Positions 23,077 through 35,155 of a stretch of DNA of 64,000 bases are shown here, piece by piece. A program made the translations under genes and the position numbers. The notes under the pieces were generated by a model that saw only the letters and a list, made by a program, of their open reading frames with translations, was not told the origin of the DNA and did no database searches. Position 1 is the first letter of the stretch; every line of letters starts with the position of its first letter. Source of the stretch: Fomes fomentarius (Eukaryota; Basidiomycota; Agaricomycetes; Polyporales; Polyporaceae); NCBI GenBank assembly GCA_022606135.1, contig JABYQN010000003.1, positions 1,860,001 through 1,924,000 on the forward strand. The letters are read 5' to 3'.

Positions 23077-25160
23077 ATGATCCGTATGTTGTGGCCGTGG
23101 CTTGCGATCGCTGTTGGCGTCGCTTGGCGACTCAGTTACTCACGCCGAAAGCACGGGCTCCAGCTACCTCCCGGCCCTCCTCCACTACCCCTCCTGGGGA
23201 ATGCACTAGACATGCCTCGTATGCATCTAGGCCGCGAGTTTGCGGAGATGACGCAAAAGTACGGTGAGTCTGCACTGACATCGCCTCAAATTCTCACAGA
23301 GTTGTGCACGTTTCTGACTGCTGTTCAGGTGACATCGTCTATTTAAACTTCCTCGGACAACAGATGATAGTCATCGGGACACACAAGGTAGCGCACGAGA
23401 TATTGGCCAAACGATCTGCCAATTATTCCAATCGGCCGACGTCAACGATGATCAATTTGTATAGTACTTTCGATTGTGACGTCTTCTTGTCACTCAGATA
23501 TGCTGTACGGAACAGAGCCGGGTTATCGTGGATATCTGTTTTGAAAGAATACGGACTGGAGTGGAGACAACATCGACGAGTACTCCACCGATGGTTCAAT
23601 TCCGCGGTAGTCGGCCAATATCGCCCTGTTCAACTGAAAATCACCCGAAGATTCCTGCGGGGCCTACTTAACTCACCGACAAATATGGTAAATCAACTGA
23701 AGCTGTACGTATCTCCCCGCGGTGACTTCCGTTGTATTGATGTTCTCATCTTACTACAAGGTTGTTCGCTGCAACAACACTATCGGTTGCATACGGCATC
23801 GAAGTGGCCGAAGAGGATGATGAGTACTTCCACATGGTTGAGCGCATAGCCGAAATCGGAGAGGAGCTCACGGTTCCAGGGAGGTACGCAGTGGATGCAA
23901 TCCCTATCCTACGATTCCTGCCGTCCTGGTTTCCGGGGGCAAGCTTTCAAAAGTATGCCTCTGATGCGAAACGTGAGATCACCTTCGTCGTCGATAAGCT
24001 GTTCGACACGGCAAAGGACGCCAAAGTGAGTCGGCGGAGTATGGTTTCTCCCAATCTACGGTTGCATCTTCTAACTTGCCCGGTAGGATGCTGGTATGGG
24101 CAAGGACTCGATTGTCGCCCAGTACCTCGACAAATCGAGGTCCGAGTCTCTGGACAATGCACAACGGTCACAACTTGAGCTGGTCTGCAAAGAAGTCGCA
24201 GCAACAATTTACAGCGGTACGTCCCTTGTGGAGGAGTGACTCTTGATGATTAAACCACTATCGTCAACACAGCTGGCTCTGATACTGTACGTCTGCTCCA
24301 CTGAGCGACGCGTTATGCAGGCACTGATGTTGCTAACGCTCCAGACAAACTCGTCTATGCAGGCGTTCTTCCTTGCGATGGCGCTCTATCCTGAGGTTCA
24401 GAAGAAGGCTCAGCAACAACTGGATTCGGTCATCACCCACGGCCGTCTTCCTGAATTTTCCGATCTTCAGGCATTGCCGTATATACGTGCGATTGTGAAG
24501 GAGCTCCTGCGGTGGCATTCAGTGACACCGATAGGAGTTCCGCATCGTGCAATTGCCGACGACGTTTATAACGGGTTCCTCATCCCCGCGGGATCTATCA
24601 TCACAACGAACCTTTGGTAAGCCTCGTGGCCGGCGTGCGTGACCCCGATATAGGCGCTGACTCCCACTGTGCATGTGCAGGGCGATGTCCAGAGATCCTG
24701 AGACCTACCCTGATCCGGATGAGTTCAGACCTGAACGCTTTCTCGACGAGCATGGGCAGCTTGACTTGAAGTGCACAATAGACCCAGCAAGCTTTGCCTT
24801 CGGCTGGGGGAGGAGGTGAGTCAGTTTCTGTGCTCTTACGATCCTCACACGTGGACCCACACATCGTAATGCTAGAATCTGCCCTGGAAGGCATTTCGCC
24901 GAGGCGTCTATGTTCATCCTTTGCGCTTCTGTCTTGTTCGCCTTCGACATCAAGCCTCCTGTTGACGAGAATGGCCATCCCGTGGAAATAAAGTACACAA
25001 TGACAGCAAACGCTGTAGTATCGTGCGTATCTTCCAGCAGCTCGATCCGTAAAGCCACATTGACGCCCTACGTAGACATGCAGGTTTGTACGACTTTATT
25101 ATCAAGCCCCGTTCCGCACAAGTAGCAGAAGTGTTGCGAGATTCTAACGAATCATCATGA
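23077..25160 (+). CDS. Cytochrome P450 monooxygenase, second of a tandem pair
   Basis: Paralogue of the gene at 20143, also 517 residues in ten exons: 23077-23263, 23329-23458, 23516-23704, 23761-24025, 24087-24216, 24273-24286, 24345-24616, 24681-24815, 24876-25022 and 25076-25160. Six exons have exactly the same length as in the neighbour, and all intron phases match. Motifs: membrane anchor, LPPGPPPLPLLGNALDMP, I-helix AGSDT on a 14-nt exon, ELLRWH, FRPERF and FGWGRRICPGRHFAEA. The last acceptor is chosen at 25075 rather than the stronger-looking CAG at 25083 because only it keeps the tail YDFIIKPRSAQ in frame. The I-helix differs (AGSDT against AAADT), which may shift substrate or oxygen handling. 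The substrate is unknown. Confidence 0.93.
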
Positions 25161-26821
25161 CCGCTCGAGCCCTTGCTTCCTGTGTTACCCAGTACTCACG
25201 CGCAATACGCGTATTTTTAGAGCCGGTTCCATTCCCGCCTGATATTTTATGGGTCTTTTTATACATGCGTTCTTCCACCGTTGGTCACAGGGTGTTCCCG
25301 TCGCATCGCAGCTGTCGCCACCATGACTCGATGACTCGATGACAGGCTGAACCTTCGGCCACCAATACTTTGAGCTCTCCAGTCTGCTGGATGCACTCCT
25401 GCGCATGCCCGGTCGGCGGGGCTGACCTTAAACAGTAATAGCCGTGTACGCAGAATCCTGCTAAGACCGACGTGTGGCAAGCTTCGAATTCCGTCAGTGT
25501 AGATTCTCGTAGCATGGTGAGGCGCGAGATATGGGTGTCTGCCCGATTCAGTAATGGAAGCGCCAGCGCGAGAAATTGCGATGTGGCAAGGCGCCTGTGT
25601 AGCCTGAGTTGGACGCGTCCTCAACGCCTCAACGTCAACTGTGACCGCGCTCTGGATCGCACTGCGTAGGAAGGGTTGTACATCACGGTAGGCACTTGGT
25701 TGCTGCATAAACTCGGATTTACCCAGGCAGTTCCACCAGGGACGGTATTTCCTGCACTTGAGCAACATGGCATGAGCTCTTCCACCGCACCAGGACTCAG
25801 TGGTGCGTAGCCCAGGACCACCCGGCAGAATTTTGCTATGACAGACTTAGAGTTGCCATACGCCTCCAGGGCGGGGCTAGTCGTATGTTTCGGCGGATCG
25901 AACACTACCAACCCGTCTTCAGCTGCACAGCCAGTATATGACGCGCGTATGCCACCGAGCACTCGTCTTGCTATGTTTGCTGCCTCTGTTGGATCTTTGT
26001 TGACTTACTCGTTCCACTACGTGGGATGGGCACGAGTGGATAACCACGCCGCGCCTCCTTCTCAAGTCATCCGCGGACGCTCCGGCGCCTATGTAAATGG
26101 AACCGACAACTGCATGCAACTCCGCGCTTGTGTTATAGTAGCCGCCTCGGGCGGTACGCACGTAATACTGCGCCTGTTCGGCATCTGGGCTTCGGGATCA
26201 CTGACTCGCCGTAGAAGATTGTGCCCGCCGTTCGGTCACTGACTACCTCTTGCAGCCTTGGCAAAAGCTTGTTGTCCACCCGCTCCGCCAATGCATCAGA
26301 GTCCTTTATTGAGGTGTTCGAGGTTCAAGGTGAGTCGGTCCTGATACAGGTCAACTACCCGCCTCGCTTCTGTATGGAGTGGCGGAAGGTCTTCTGTGCA
26401 TGTCCTCCCTGCGAAGTCAACTGCCACTAGTGGTGTGTCCGCAGAGTCTGGGCCTACGCCCATAATGCCACGTTCGGAGTGAGGTGATTGCGTGCCCATG
26501 GGAAGGCCCTCTGGACTCGGCTTGCATGCATGCGGCTGTGCATGCCGAAAAGATCTGCGGAAGTGCTCCAGTCTCACAGTCTGCGATCGGTGGGTCTTCC
26601 ATACGTCTGCTCTTCATTCAAACCGTGAACCTGAAGGTAGAATATTGGAGCCGTGGAGTAAGGATTGTACCGTCCATCCGGACCGGCGGCGAGGCGATTC
26701 TAGCCTCCTCGGGGTTCCTCCTAACTGCATCCCGGCTAAAACTGCATCCCGGCGAAGACTGCTTGGCGACCTGCTTGACAATCTTAATCAGGAGTAATGA
26801 GCTTTGTCGCTATCACTATAC

Positions 26822-26843
26822 GTTTCGTACTGTAGTACGAAAC
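26822..26843. repeat. Inverted repeat, potential hairpin
   Basis: The arms GTTTCGTACT and AGTACGAAAC are perfect inverted copies with a 2-nt centre (GT). It lies in a gene-poor stretch and may form a hairpin in DNA or RNA. No role can be assigned. Confidence 0.7.
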
Positions 26844-27003
26844 TGAGACCATCATTGCATGGTCCCGAGGATAACAGGTGGAATACATTGAACTAGATGT
26901 TATGATATATTCTACTGTTCCAATTTCGTTCGGGTGTTCTTCTCGGTATTAATAAAGGTGATGTCAATGTCCATGGTGGCAGTAGTAACTTGGTCGGACC
27001 TGC

Positions 27004-27047
27004 GCGTCTCGTGAGACGCCCAAAATCTGACTCTAGAGTCAGATTTT
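27004..27047. repeat. Two adjacent palindromes
   Basis: GCGTCTC and GAGACGC face each other at 27004-27019 with a 2-nt loop. Two bases later a perfect 26-nt palindrome spans 27022-27047, with half-site AAAATCTGACTCT. Perfect palindromes of this length are unlikely by chance. They could be a terminator-like hairpin, a protein-binding dimer site or the remnant of a small inverted-repeat element. Confidence 0.75.
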
Positions 27048-28761
27048 GACGGTTGTACTTACTTCCATCTACTCAGTACCTGACCCAACTTATGGAAGTT
27101 GACTCAGCATTAAATCAGGTGCGCTTTCTCATCAAGAGCCAAGCCATAGACTCTCGGTGCTCATGCAGTAAATACTAGTAGCCCAGCGCAAGCTTCAAAG
27201 AAGCCGCGATTCACGGTGTTACAGTCAGGCTTCATGGTGAACGGCAAATCGATGGCAGATGCCGAGTCCTTCGACGATTCGTTGCCGCAGAAGAGCCCCA
27301 TCTGCAGCAATTCGATGCTCTCGAGATTGCATCCCGCAATGCAGATAGGCTCCCCCTCGGTGTTTCGCCACGAAGCCCACTTGGTCGTCCTCATGCCACG
27401 GTGCCTGGAGCTGTCTCGATGGTCAGTACCTGGGAGAGGTGAAGACTATCAGACATAGCTAATGGTTCCGTTTCTGTTGATGCGACGTGATCGAGGCGAG
27501 GGTAATACGGAACCTGCGGATAGTCAGCTTCTACAAGCACTCAAGTCAGTCCACTTATCAGGCCGCCCTCTGAGCATTCTCTGGGGACTGGGAGAATAAA
27601 CCACGCTTTTTCTGCAGCCTTCTTTTTTGTATGTCTCAATTCCAACTTCATCAGGATGTTCTGATGAAAGAATCGAACCAACCGTTGGTCAGGCTGCGGA
27701 TCACTGTCCTTTTTGACGTGTGACTCAAGCGATTGTATCAGGAACTGCAGCCATCCATGCGTCTCACGCGTTGCGCTCCCGATCGTTGTTGCATGTAAGG
27801 CGGCCCATGTTTATGACCAGTACTTTCATCATGTAGATGTGACCTGCCCAATCTCAGGATCTATCAGGTCGCGCGACGCCGTGTTCTATGCCAGGCGGGC
27901 TAATCATTTGCTATGCGATGATTCTTGGAATGCTAATCCCTTCCCTTGGATAGGATACCAGTGGATTGACGGGCTTTGCATTGAGATACACTCAGAGCGC
28001 AAGTGCGATTTTGAACGTATTTGTTCCGATCATTATTGAGAAATATCTTTTCGAGCTCGAGATTCCCGGAAGTGAGTCGGTACACTGGCAGAAATAGCTC
28101 CTCACGACACCATTCACAGAGACAAAGTTAAGATCCTCTTGTTTCTAGACGCCGAATCGTTCAACAGTGTCAAAGAATTCAATTCTTGGTTGAATGTTCA
28201 AGCATGCTGGATTCGATGACCACGGAGGATGAGCAAGAGTCCGTGCTTCGAACTACAAGCATAGAAATTGAACTTAAGGTGTGAGTCGGCGAGACATCAG
28301 ATGATCCACCTTCTGAACCTTATATCGGACACGACCGAAAGATTGTTTGCCAAGCCAGAGGAGCTAGGAAGACCGTGCGTACAACCCTCCAGGTACACTC
28401 AATAACTCGATACTGACTTCCACTCTAGGCCGCCCGATGCCTGGCGAACATTGACCGCACTTAACGGGGCGCGGCTCAAGAACTACTCTGGCCAATACAT
28501 GACTACCTCGGTCTGAGACGGGTCTCAGGCCCTGAAGATCGCGTGAGGCCCGTCGTCTCCATACAGTGTACGAGTCGGTCCATCATTGTTTCCCCTTACT
28601 GTGGTAGGCAGTCTCATGCCCGTCCCCTCGCCCTTGTGATCCATGTCACTCACAGTACTCCCGAAGTCCAGAAGAGCGGAAACAGGGACCAGAAGCATTG
28701 ATTCCACAGCCAAGAGCCATCGTGGTGTAGTCACAGTCCACCATCGCCGGCCTGAGACTGC

Positions 28762-28767
28762 TATAAA
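28762..28767 (+). promoter_or_regulatory. TATA box of the secreted protein gene
   Basis: TATAAA lies 81 nt before the ATG at 28848, a plausible distance allowing a short 5' leader. The gene downstream is intronless and GC-rich, which fits a strongly expressed gene; that is inference. Confidence 0.5.
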
Positions 28768-28847
28768 GACCACCGTTGAGCAGGAGCGGTCAGGACACAC
28801 TCAGTCTACACATTCAGACGAACAGTCCACCAGACACTCCTCAAGAG

Positions 28848-29330
28848 ATGTTCTTCGCCCTCAGCACCACCGCCGTCGTCGCCGCGCTCTTCGCCCAGGC
28901 CGCCTTGGCCAACCCCATCGCACCTGCCGCGCGCCCCATCGGGGCCGACCGCGTCGATCCGTCCATAGCGACGGACTTCCCCGTCGTCGACATCGCCAGC
29001 GTCGCCCCCAAGCCGAACATCACCATCGGCGCGAACGGCGTCCACACCGACGTCGCACAGGCCAACTTCCCCGCCAGTCTCCTCCTCTTCACGGGCTTCA
29101 GCTGCACTGGCACGGTCGACTCGATCAACCTCGCGACCGTCCCGTTCGACCAGTGCTTCTTCGCCCCGATCCTGTTCAACTCGGCGGCAATCTCGCAGCC
29201 GAGCAACTCTGGCCTGGACTTTGCTGTCCTCGTCGGGCCCGATGGCTGTACGTCGTTTGCGCAGCTGCCAGCTGTGAACACGTGCTTCAACCTCAACGGC
29301 GGGCCCTTCGGCGACTTCGCGATCGAGTAA
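28848..29330 (+). CDS. Small secreted four-cysteine protein, function unknown
   Basis: Intronless gene for 160 residues. The first 20 or so residues (MFFALSTTAVVAALFAQAAL) look like a cleaved signal peptide, with a likely cut near ALANP. After a Pro/Ala/Val-rich segment the mature part has four cysteines, in SCTG, QCFF, GCTS and TCFN, enough for two disulfides. One N-glycosylation sequon (NIT) is visible. Codon choice is strongly GC-rich with C in third positions, unlike the weak frames around it, and this also opens a long antisense frame. Such proteins are common among fungal secretome members, including effector-like proteins, but no family is recognised. The start is set by the signal peptide; an upstream in-frame Met at 28776 would bury it. 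Confidence 0.8.
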   Translation: MFFALSTTAVVAALFAQAALANPIAPAARPIGADRVDPSIATDFPVVDIASVAPKPNITIGANGVHTDVAQANFPASLLLFTGFSCTGTVDSINLATVPFDQCFFAPILFNSAAISQPSNSGLDFAVLVGPDGCTSFAQLPAVNTCFNLNGGPFGDFAIE

Positions 29331-29547
29331 GGTAGTCATGGGCGAAGGAAGATGGTGCGTTCTATGGCTTTCGGTCTCTCTGAGTCGACCTGACCATCAT
29401 GGGCGGTAGATGTATGATATCTCAAGGGTGGCATTCGAGACAAAAGGACAAAAGGGGGAGCAATAACTCGGGACGGGACACCGTCGCGCGAGTAGGCTTT
29501 ACGGCAATTTTATTGTGAACTTGGCTTCATACCGCTCGCATATTATG

Positions 29548-32500
29548 CTATGTAGTTCCATGACCCTGACCGAGGCTGACAGCGCTCGAGCCGCTGATAT
29601 ACGCACTCCAATCGTCCCAACTGGATTTCGCAGAGCATCAATGAGTCTGTCTTGGACAATGGTTGGAAGGCGAGCCGACGACGCACCTGAATGATGTCGG
29701 CGCATTCTGCCACATCGACAATGTGTCGTCGATAAACGCAAAGTCCGGAGTCGCCGCTCCCCCCGATCCCTCTTCAAACGCCATACGCATAGGCATCTCC
29801 GCGTTGTACATCTGCGCGGCTGCACTAGAGGACGACGAAGACGGTTCGTTCGACTCAGGGATCACGGACTGGTATTGGTTGGAAGTGTTCTCGCTGATGG
29901 ACGGGAAGAGCGAGACAGCCTCGCTATAGCCCAGTGGCTCCAATCCGAACATATTCATATTCCCGAGGTTGAAGTCGCCTGTGTGCGTCGCTTGATTGTG
30001 CGCCTCCCTTCCCTGTCCTTGTCGAGCGGCAGCAGCCGGAAGGTCCTGAGAAGAAGAAGAAGGTCCTTCCAGGTAGGAAGAGGACGAAAAGGCTGACATA
30101 TGTGAGTCGATTTCTGAATGGTGTTGTGGGAAAGATGTCCCAGAGGAGGACGCTTGGAAGTTCGGGTGAGGCATCCGGTCATACTCGGGCGTTGGAAGCG
30201 AACTGGGTTGAGCGAACGTCGCCGAAGGGCAAGACTGGCTGATGGCAGGCCGCCCGGCTGCGTGGAGCGTGGACGTAGAATCGGAACTAGATGCCATGCC
30301 AGTAGTGGATGAGTTCCCAGAGGCAGGGAGAGGGTTGGCGCTTAGTAGTTCATTGAGAATCTCTCTGCAAGCGAGTCAGTCCTGCCTTCTCGTTGAACGC
30401 TGAGGGCGACTCACCGCAGCGATGGCGCGCAGTTCACCCTACATTGTAAATAGCTGTATTCAGTTCACGTCCAAGGAGCACTGGGATTGACGTATAACGC
30501 ACTCGCGTTGCATCCCCTCCAGCATCTTCATGCAGCTCCGGACATACGTGATGTCCGGTCCCGAATGAAACGGTCGTCCTGAGCGCCTCTGGGCCCAAAC
30601 GTTCATCATCAATACGACGCCTGCTAGGAAGAGCATCCCCTAGTGACAAAGAGATATCCGATGTTATTTCTCTGCGCTTCCAGCGACACGGAGAAACGAT
30701 CGATGTAACGCACCATGTTCCGATAGTGTGCACTCCCCTCCCGCTTATATAGCGTCTCTAGCACCTGCACGCAAGACCGTGCCGCATTCGTGCATATGAT
30801 TACAGAAGGGAACGTGAGCGGACTCTCGCGCCTGGAGACGGACATGAACGGACGGTGGGCCGCAATCTGGAGTTGGGAGAAGTGTACGCGCAGAATGCCA
30901 GCCTGCATGAAGAATAGCCTGTCGGGTTGGTCGGGATCCCAACGTACTGAGATAGCAATGTGATTAGCAGGACGTCTCAAAGCTGACGCATAGCTTGCAC
31001 ACTCACAATGTGGAGGGAGGGAATCCATCCACCTATTAAGAATGGAATCGATCTCGGCCACAATCCGCTGTTCCCATTGCGAGTCGCCATGTTCTAGCTG
31101 CGACCTCGACTTGTTGATGGAGTACTGCAGATGGATGGAGGTGAGTGCTATACTAGTAACACGAAGGAGATCGAAGAAACTTCACGATGGTCCGGGAAGC
31201 AAATGCGAGTATCTGACAGAGACGGATGGAATATACGAAGAAAGAGATCTTCGAAGGCTTTCCCTCGGGTTGTTTGATTGGATGGCCTTCCCCGGACGTC
31301 ATCCAATATTCATCGTCAACCTCAATGGGAAGGGCCACGTCGATGCTGATGTCAAGGATCAGTATTCATGCACTCAAGCTTCCATTGAAGGATACTTACT
31401 CTTCGTCATGGATAGATGATGGTCTACCCAGACCATAGCAATGACTCCAATCAAGCATCACCAATGCCCTTAATCCGAGAACTCCAGGTTAGACCGACTC
31501 AAGCGTGATGACGTGAAGTATAGAACACCACACCAGAATGCACGTTTCCACAACTCCTCTTCGATGGTTGGTGTCGTACTGTACAGCTTTCTGCGATGCA
31601 CTCCGACATCGATAGCGACTCGGATGCCGATGCCAACGAGATTCCATCCGACTTGCGGCGCTGTCGAACATTGCAGGAAAGTAGCCATAAGCTATGATAG
31701 AAGAAACATGTGTGCGTCATGAGCGATCCAGCTTGCTTCGTGGGGGAGGGTTGTACGCACCACATAGATCTGAAGGTCGTACAGCTGCGCGGGCGCGAGT
31801 GGAACCTTGCGAGTATCCTCGACAGCGAGATACCATTTCCACCCTGCGGACTCCCAATTCTCTGAACCGTCAACCAAGACGCGTCGATCGTCGGTGTACC
31901 GTGATGCGTTCGCGCAAACGAGCAGCACGGTAGCCCCGAAGCCCCCATGTCGTAGGTGCAAGCCGTTCTTGACTCCATTTCTGAACGTTGGTTCGTGGAA
32001 TAGGGGCAAGGTGTCGTTCATGTGCCGGAAGTACAAGCTTACGAGGCTCTCGAGCAGATCGTCAGGTGGGAAGCTTGTGACAGTCGGCGGTTTGCGCTCA
32101 TACGCATGTTCCAACCACTGGACCACACATGCCCTGTGAGTACAGAACAAGGAACTGTGACTGGACCAGCTTACAGGAGGGTGTCGAGATGATCTATTTT
32201 GATCCTCCTGCGGTTCCTCCGAGTATTGGTTCTTTAGATCAATTGCGGATCTCAGGAACACGAGAGCGCTCGACCTGCCGTGATAGCGATAGGGCTGTGG
32301 TGTAATAGACAGTGTTTGTAACTGCCGCGAAATCTCAAGCTGAACCTCGTCTTCTTCGTCACTCTGTTGGACTTGGTCGGAGCCTACCGGTGTTTGCGGC
32401 GTCAGCGCCATGGCAGGGGTACTCGGGGGAGTCGCGCTGTTGTAACGTAATCCGGACCTCTCAGAGATAGGAGTGTGGATGAGATGCTCCTTTTCAGGCT

Positions 32501-33043
32501 GTGCTGTCTCCAGTTCCCTGGAGACGCCTTCCTCTGGGCAGAGCTACGCATGATGAATCGTGGGATTGTCTTTCTAAACAACAACGGACTTACCTTGCTG
32601 AGAAGCGTCTCCATTCGCTCCAGACGACTCTCGAGATGCTCCACATAACTAGGATGGCATAGTCAGATCCGTATCCTACTCATACTGACCATCTGTAGCT
32701 TACCTGCTGGGATAGCTGCCCTTCTATAACGCGGTCAGCAGAAGAATCTTGAGACTCAGCGGGATACCCACGTGTAGCGCGTCCTTATAGGTACATTCCG
32801 TCTTTCGCGCGGTGCACTTCGAGCAACGATTATTAGGTAGTTGAGACCCATCGCCTAAGAGAGGATTGAGACAAGGAGTCTCAGAGCCGTCCAAAACCCT
32901 TACATCTGACTGTTGAAAGTCAGATAAAATGCAGCGTGTGTATGTAGCAGATACGTACTCTTTTTGAGCCTACAGTAGTCGCACGCTCGTTGGAATTTAC
33001 GTTTCTTGTGAGCCGGTGTCGTGCCCTCGTCTGCAGAGGACAT
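29548..33043 (-). CDS. Zn2Cys6 transcription factor with fungal-specific regulatory domain
   Basis: Nuclear regulator with a GAL4-type zinc cluster. Exons read on the minus strand: 32959-33043, 32904-32909 (6 nt), 32772-32854, 32704-32723 (20 nt), 32594-32648, 31761-32543, 31534-31691, 31400-31468, 31186-31345, more between 31140 and 30300, then 29687 to about 30365 and 29548-29620. The cluster is C-DY-C-RLKKIR-C, then NNR-C-SK-C-TARKTE-C, followed by a linker and the coiled coil SYVEHLESRLERMETLLSK. The middle has the fungal_trans features YFRHMNDTLPLFHEPTF, LVGIGIRVAIDVGVHRR, ELWKRAFW, LGRPSSI and LRWDPDQPDRLFF. The C-terminus is Ser/Gly/Asn-rich, a likely activation region, and ends near WDDWSAYISG. 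Length is roughly 800-850 residues. Targets are unknown. It is divergent from the F-box gene at 33457. Confidence 0.88.
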
Positions 33044-33456
33044 AGCGAGTCTCAGGGGGGGTAAGGAATATACACGGTGCTGTTGCGACAAGAAAAGGAT
33101 GAAGCAGGATGCTTCTACGCAGCACAGGCGGTGTCGGATATACTTTCTAGAATAGGAACCATGTAAAGTGTCAGAGTAGCGGTACCCAGCCTCGCGCAGT
33201 CCGCAGACATAACCGAAGGATGGGACCGCTTCAAATGAGAGACAAGCCATGGGCCGCGATGCCGAGCCCCCGGCTATTAGTCATCATCCGGACGCAACGT
33301 TTTTTCCGCCACCTCGCCAGCGCTCGAACCCAACGGACGCGCCTTCTTCTATTCATCCATCTTCGATTAGTTTGCTAGTCGCTAGTCAGTCACTCTTCTA
33401 TACTTCTATACTTAACGCCTTCAGTCTGCCTATTGACTGCGTGCTTCTCAGATACT
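33044..33456. other. Divergent intergenic region
   Basis: These 413 nt separate the start codons of the Zn2Cys6 factor (minus) and the F-box gene (plus), so both promoters lie here. A pyrimidine-rich stretch precedes the F-box ATG. No clear TATA box was seen. Confidence 0.5.
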
Positions 33457-35155
33457 ATGTCGTCCGCACAGTCTGCCATGTCTTGCTATGAAATCGCAGC
33501 CGCTGTATTCGAGTGCCTTTCGCCCGGTCCCCGCCTCACGGATGACGACCCTCGCCCCAATAAACGACGCAGAAAGATAGCACAGTGGACGTTAGCCTCC
33601 GCAGCCCGAGTATGTCACGCATTCTCGTCTCCTGCGCTCGACGTCTTGTGGCGTATCCTCGACGACATTGTACACCTCTTGGAGATTTTCCCCCCTTCCG
33701 GAAGGAACAGAACAAGAACAGATATGTGCGTATATGTAGCCCTTCCGACTACTACTCGACACCAGACGGGCGGCTTTTATACTGAGCGTTTCGTAGATAT
33801 TCACCAGAAAGATCACCATCGCTGAGTGGACACGCTTCCAAGAATATGCCTCTCGCGTGCGAGACCTCCAAATCGGTGATCAGAAAAGGTTCCATCCCTC
33901 TGTGTGGACCATCTTAGGTAGAGGGCGTTCATGTGGTGCACTGCTCCCACTCCTAGACCGCTTGGAGACACTGGATATCAACGAGGACACGCTTGCGAAG
34001 GCCATACTACTCACTCCGACCCTTCGCCACCTCGCACTCAACTTCCATCAAGCGAGCTCCCCAGAGTTCTCCTCTATGGTACTCGACGAGATCCAGCTCA
34101 CGATGGAGACAGTTGAAAGCCTCCGAATTAAAAGGTCAGATTATGACTCTTCTTCAGTCGCCGTCCTTGGACCCCACTTGGACCTATGGAGCTTTGTGCA
34201 CCTGCGCACGCTGGAGATCACTCACAAAATCAAAATTACTTTACCGGTTGTCCGCAAGATGGCCGAGTTACCGCATCTCGAGCGCCTTTCCCTCATATTC
34301 GAGCTTATCGATCCTGCTGATTTGGAAGAGAGTCTTGCGGGCGGGACACAGGAGCCGAATCCCATCAGCATAGTATCCCTCCGTTTCCTGACGCTCCGAT
34401 CTTGCCTGGAAGATGTCAAAAAGCTCTTCTTGGCGGCGCGTTTCGTCGCTCTGCATTCCTTGACGATCGATGCGATTGGTATTGACGAACGATCGAACGA
34501 CGAAAATCACAGTGACCTTCTCGAGATTTATACGCACCTCACGTCGTCGTTGCGGATCCTCCAGATGTCCTTCTCAAATCACTACGAAGAGGAAGACATA
34601 ACCTTCCCCCTGGGTGACATCTTTACGGTTCTCTCCAAGCTCACGGGCCTCTACGAGCTCGTGATCGCGTTCAAAAACATGTGGGTACGCATGTCCGACG
34701 CACACCTCCAGGCAATAGAAAACGCATGGCCCTCTCTCTCATCACTCGTTGTGCGCGTTGGATGGTCATATGACGACGACGAGGTCCGCGAAGAGACACC
34801 GGAACGCCTACCTACCATCCCCGCCCTCCTGGCGTTCGCCCGCGCCCATCCGCAGCTGCAGTATCTCACTCTGCCCTACGTCACAATCGCATCATGTCCA
34901 GACCTGTACTCCCTTCCGTTGTTCGATCACGGCCTTCGTGGGCTGCAAATCGGCAAGCTTGTGCCGCCTGAGTCTTCGCGACTCCACCTGGCGGTCGTGC
35001 TGGACCGCGTCTTCCCGAACCTTGATCTCGAGGGCGTATTGGAGGAGAAAGTCGCCGCGACGATCCTGCCTGACCAGCAGCTCGAGTCTCTGATGGCGGC
35101 TCTTCAGATAGGCAGAGGCGGGGCACACCGGATGTTGAATCCACCATCGGGCTAG
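33457..35155 (+). CDS. F-box-like protein with leucine-rich repeats
   Basis: Likely substrate adaptor of an SCF ubiquitin ligase. Two exons, 33457-33729 and 33797-35155, give 543 residues. The N-terminus (SCYEIAAAVFECLSPGPR, then TLASAARVCHAFSSPALDVLW) matches the shape of basidiomycete F-box domains, where the Leu/Phe-rich start is followed by an AR-C-FS-PALDVLW helix. After EWTRFQEYASRVRDLQIG come many Leu-rich segments such as LLDRLETLDI, LVVRVGWSYD and FARAHPQLQYLTLP. The intron is placed to bridge the two frames; its donor GTATAT (33730) is the best of two phase-0 choices. The tandem copy at 35717 is broken. The target protein is unknown. Confidence 0.82.

Larger units (their letters stand above)
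25161..28847. other. Long stretch without a supported gene
   Basis: About 3.7 kb of short frames. A minus-strand piece near 25700-25960 (VVFDPPKHTTSPALEAYGNS) and plus-strand pieces near 27850-28040 read slightly protein-like, but I cannot build an exon chain or name a family. It contains the hairpin-forming sequences listed separately at 26822-27047 and a short direct repeat of ACTGCATCCCGGC near 26725-26755. The right end should hold the promoter of the secreted protein gene. Confidence 0.4.

Noticed and set aside
20143..25160. Secondary-metabolite gene cluster around the P450 pair
   Set aside because: No polyketide synthase, terpene synthase, NRPS or prenyltransferase is recognisable within the window near them; the velvet gene is over 10 kb away and acts in trans.
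28806..29339. Long antisense frame (177 codons) opposite the secreted protein gene
   Set aside because: It mirrors the GC-rich codons of the sense gene, has low-complexity Arg/Glu/Asp composition and no domain. The sense strand has a signal peptide and Cys pattern.
32134..32174. 41-nt intron within the large exon of the Zn2Cys6 factor
   Set aside because: It has a GTAAGC donor and CAG acceptor, but removal breaks the frame while the unspliced text stays open and protein-like.
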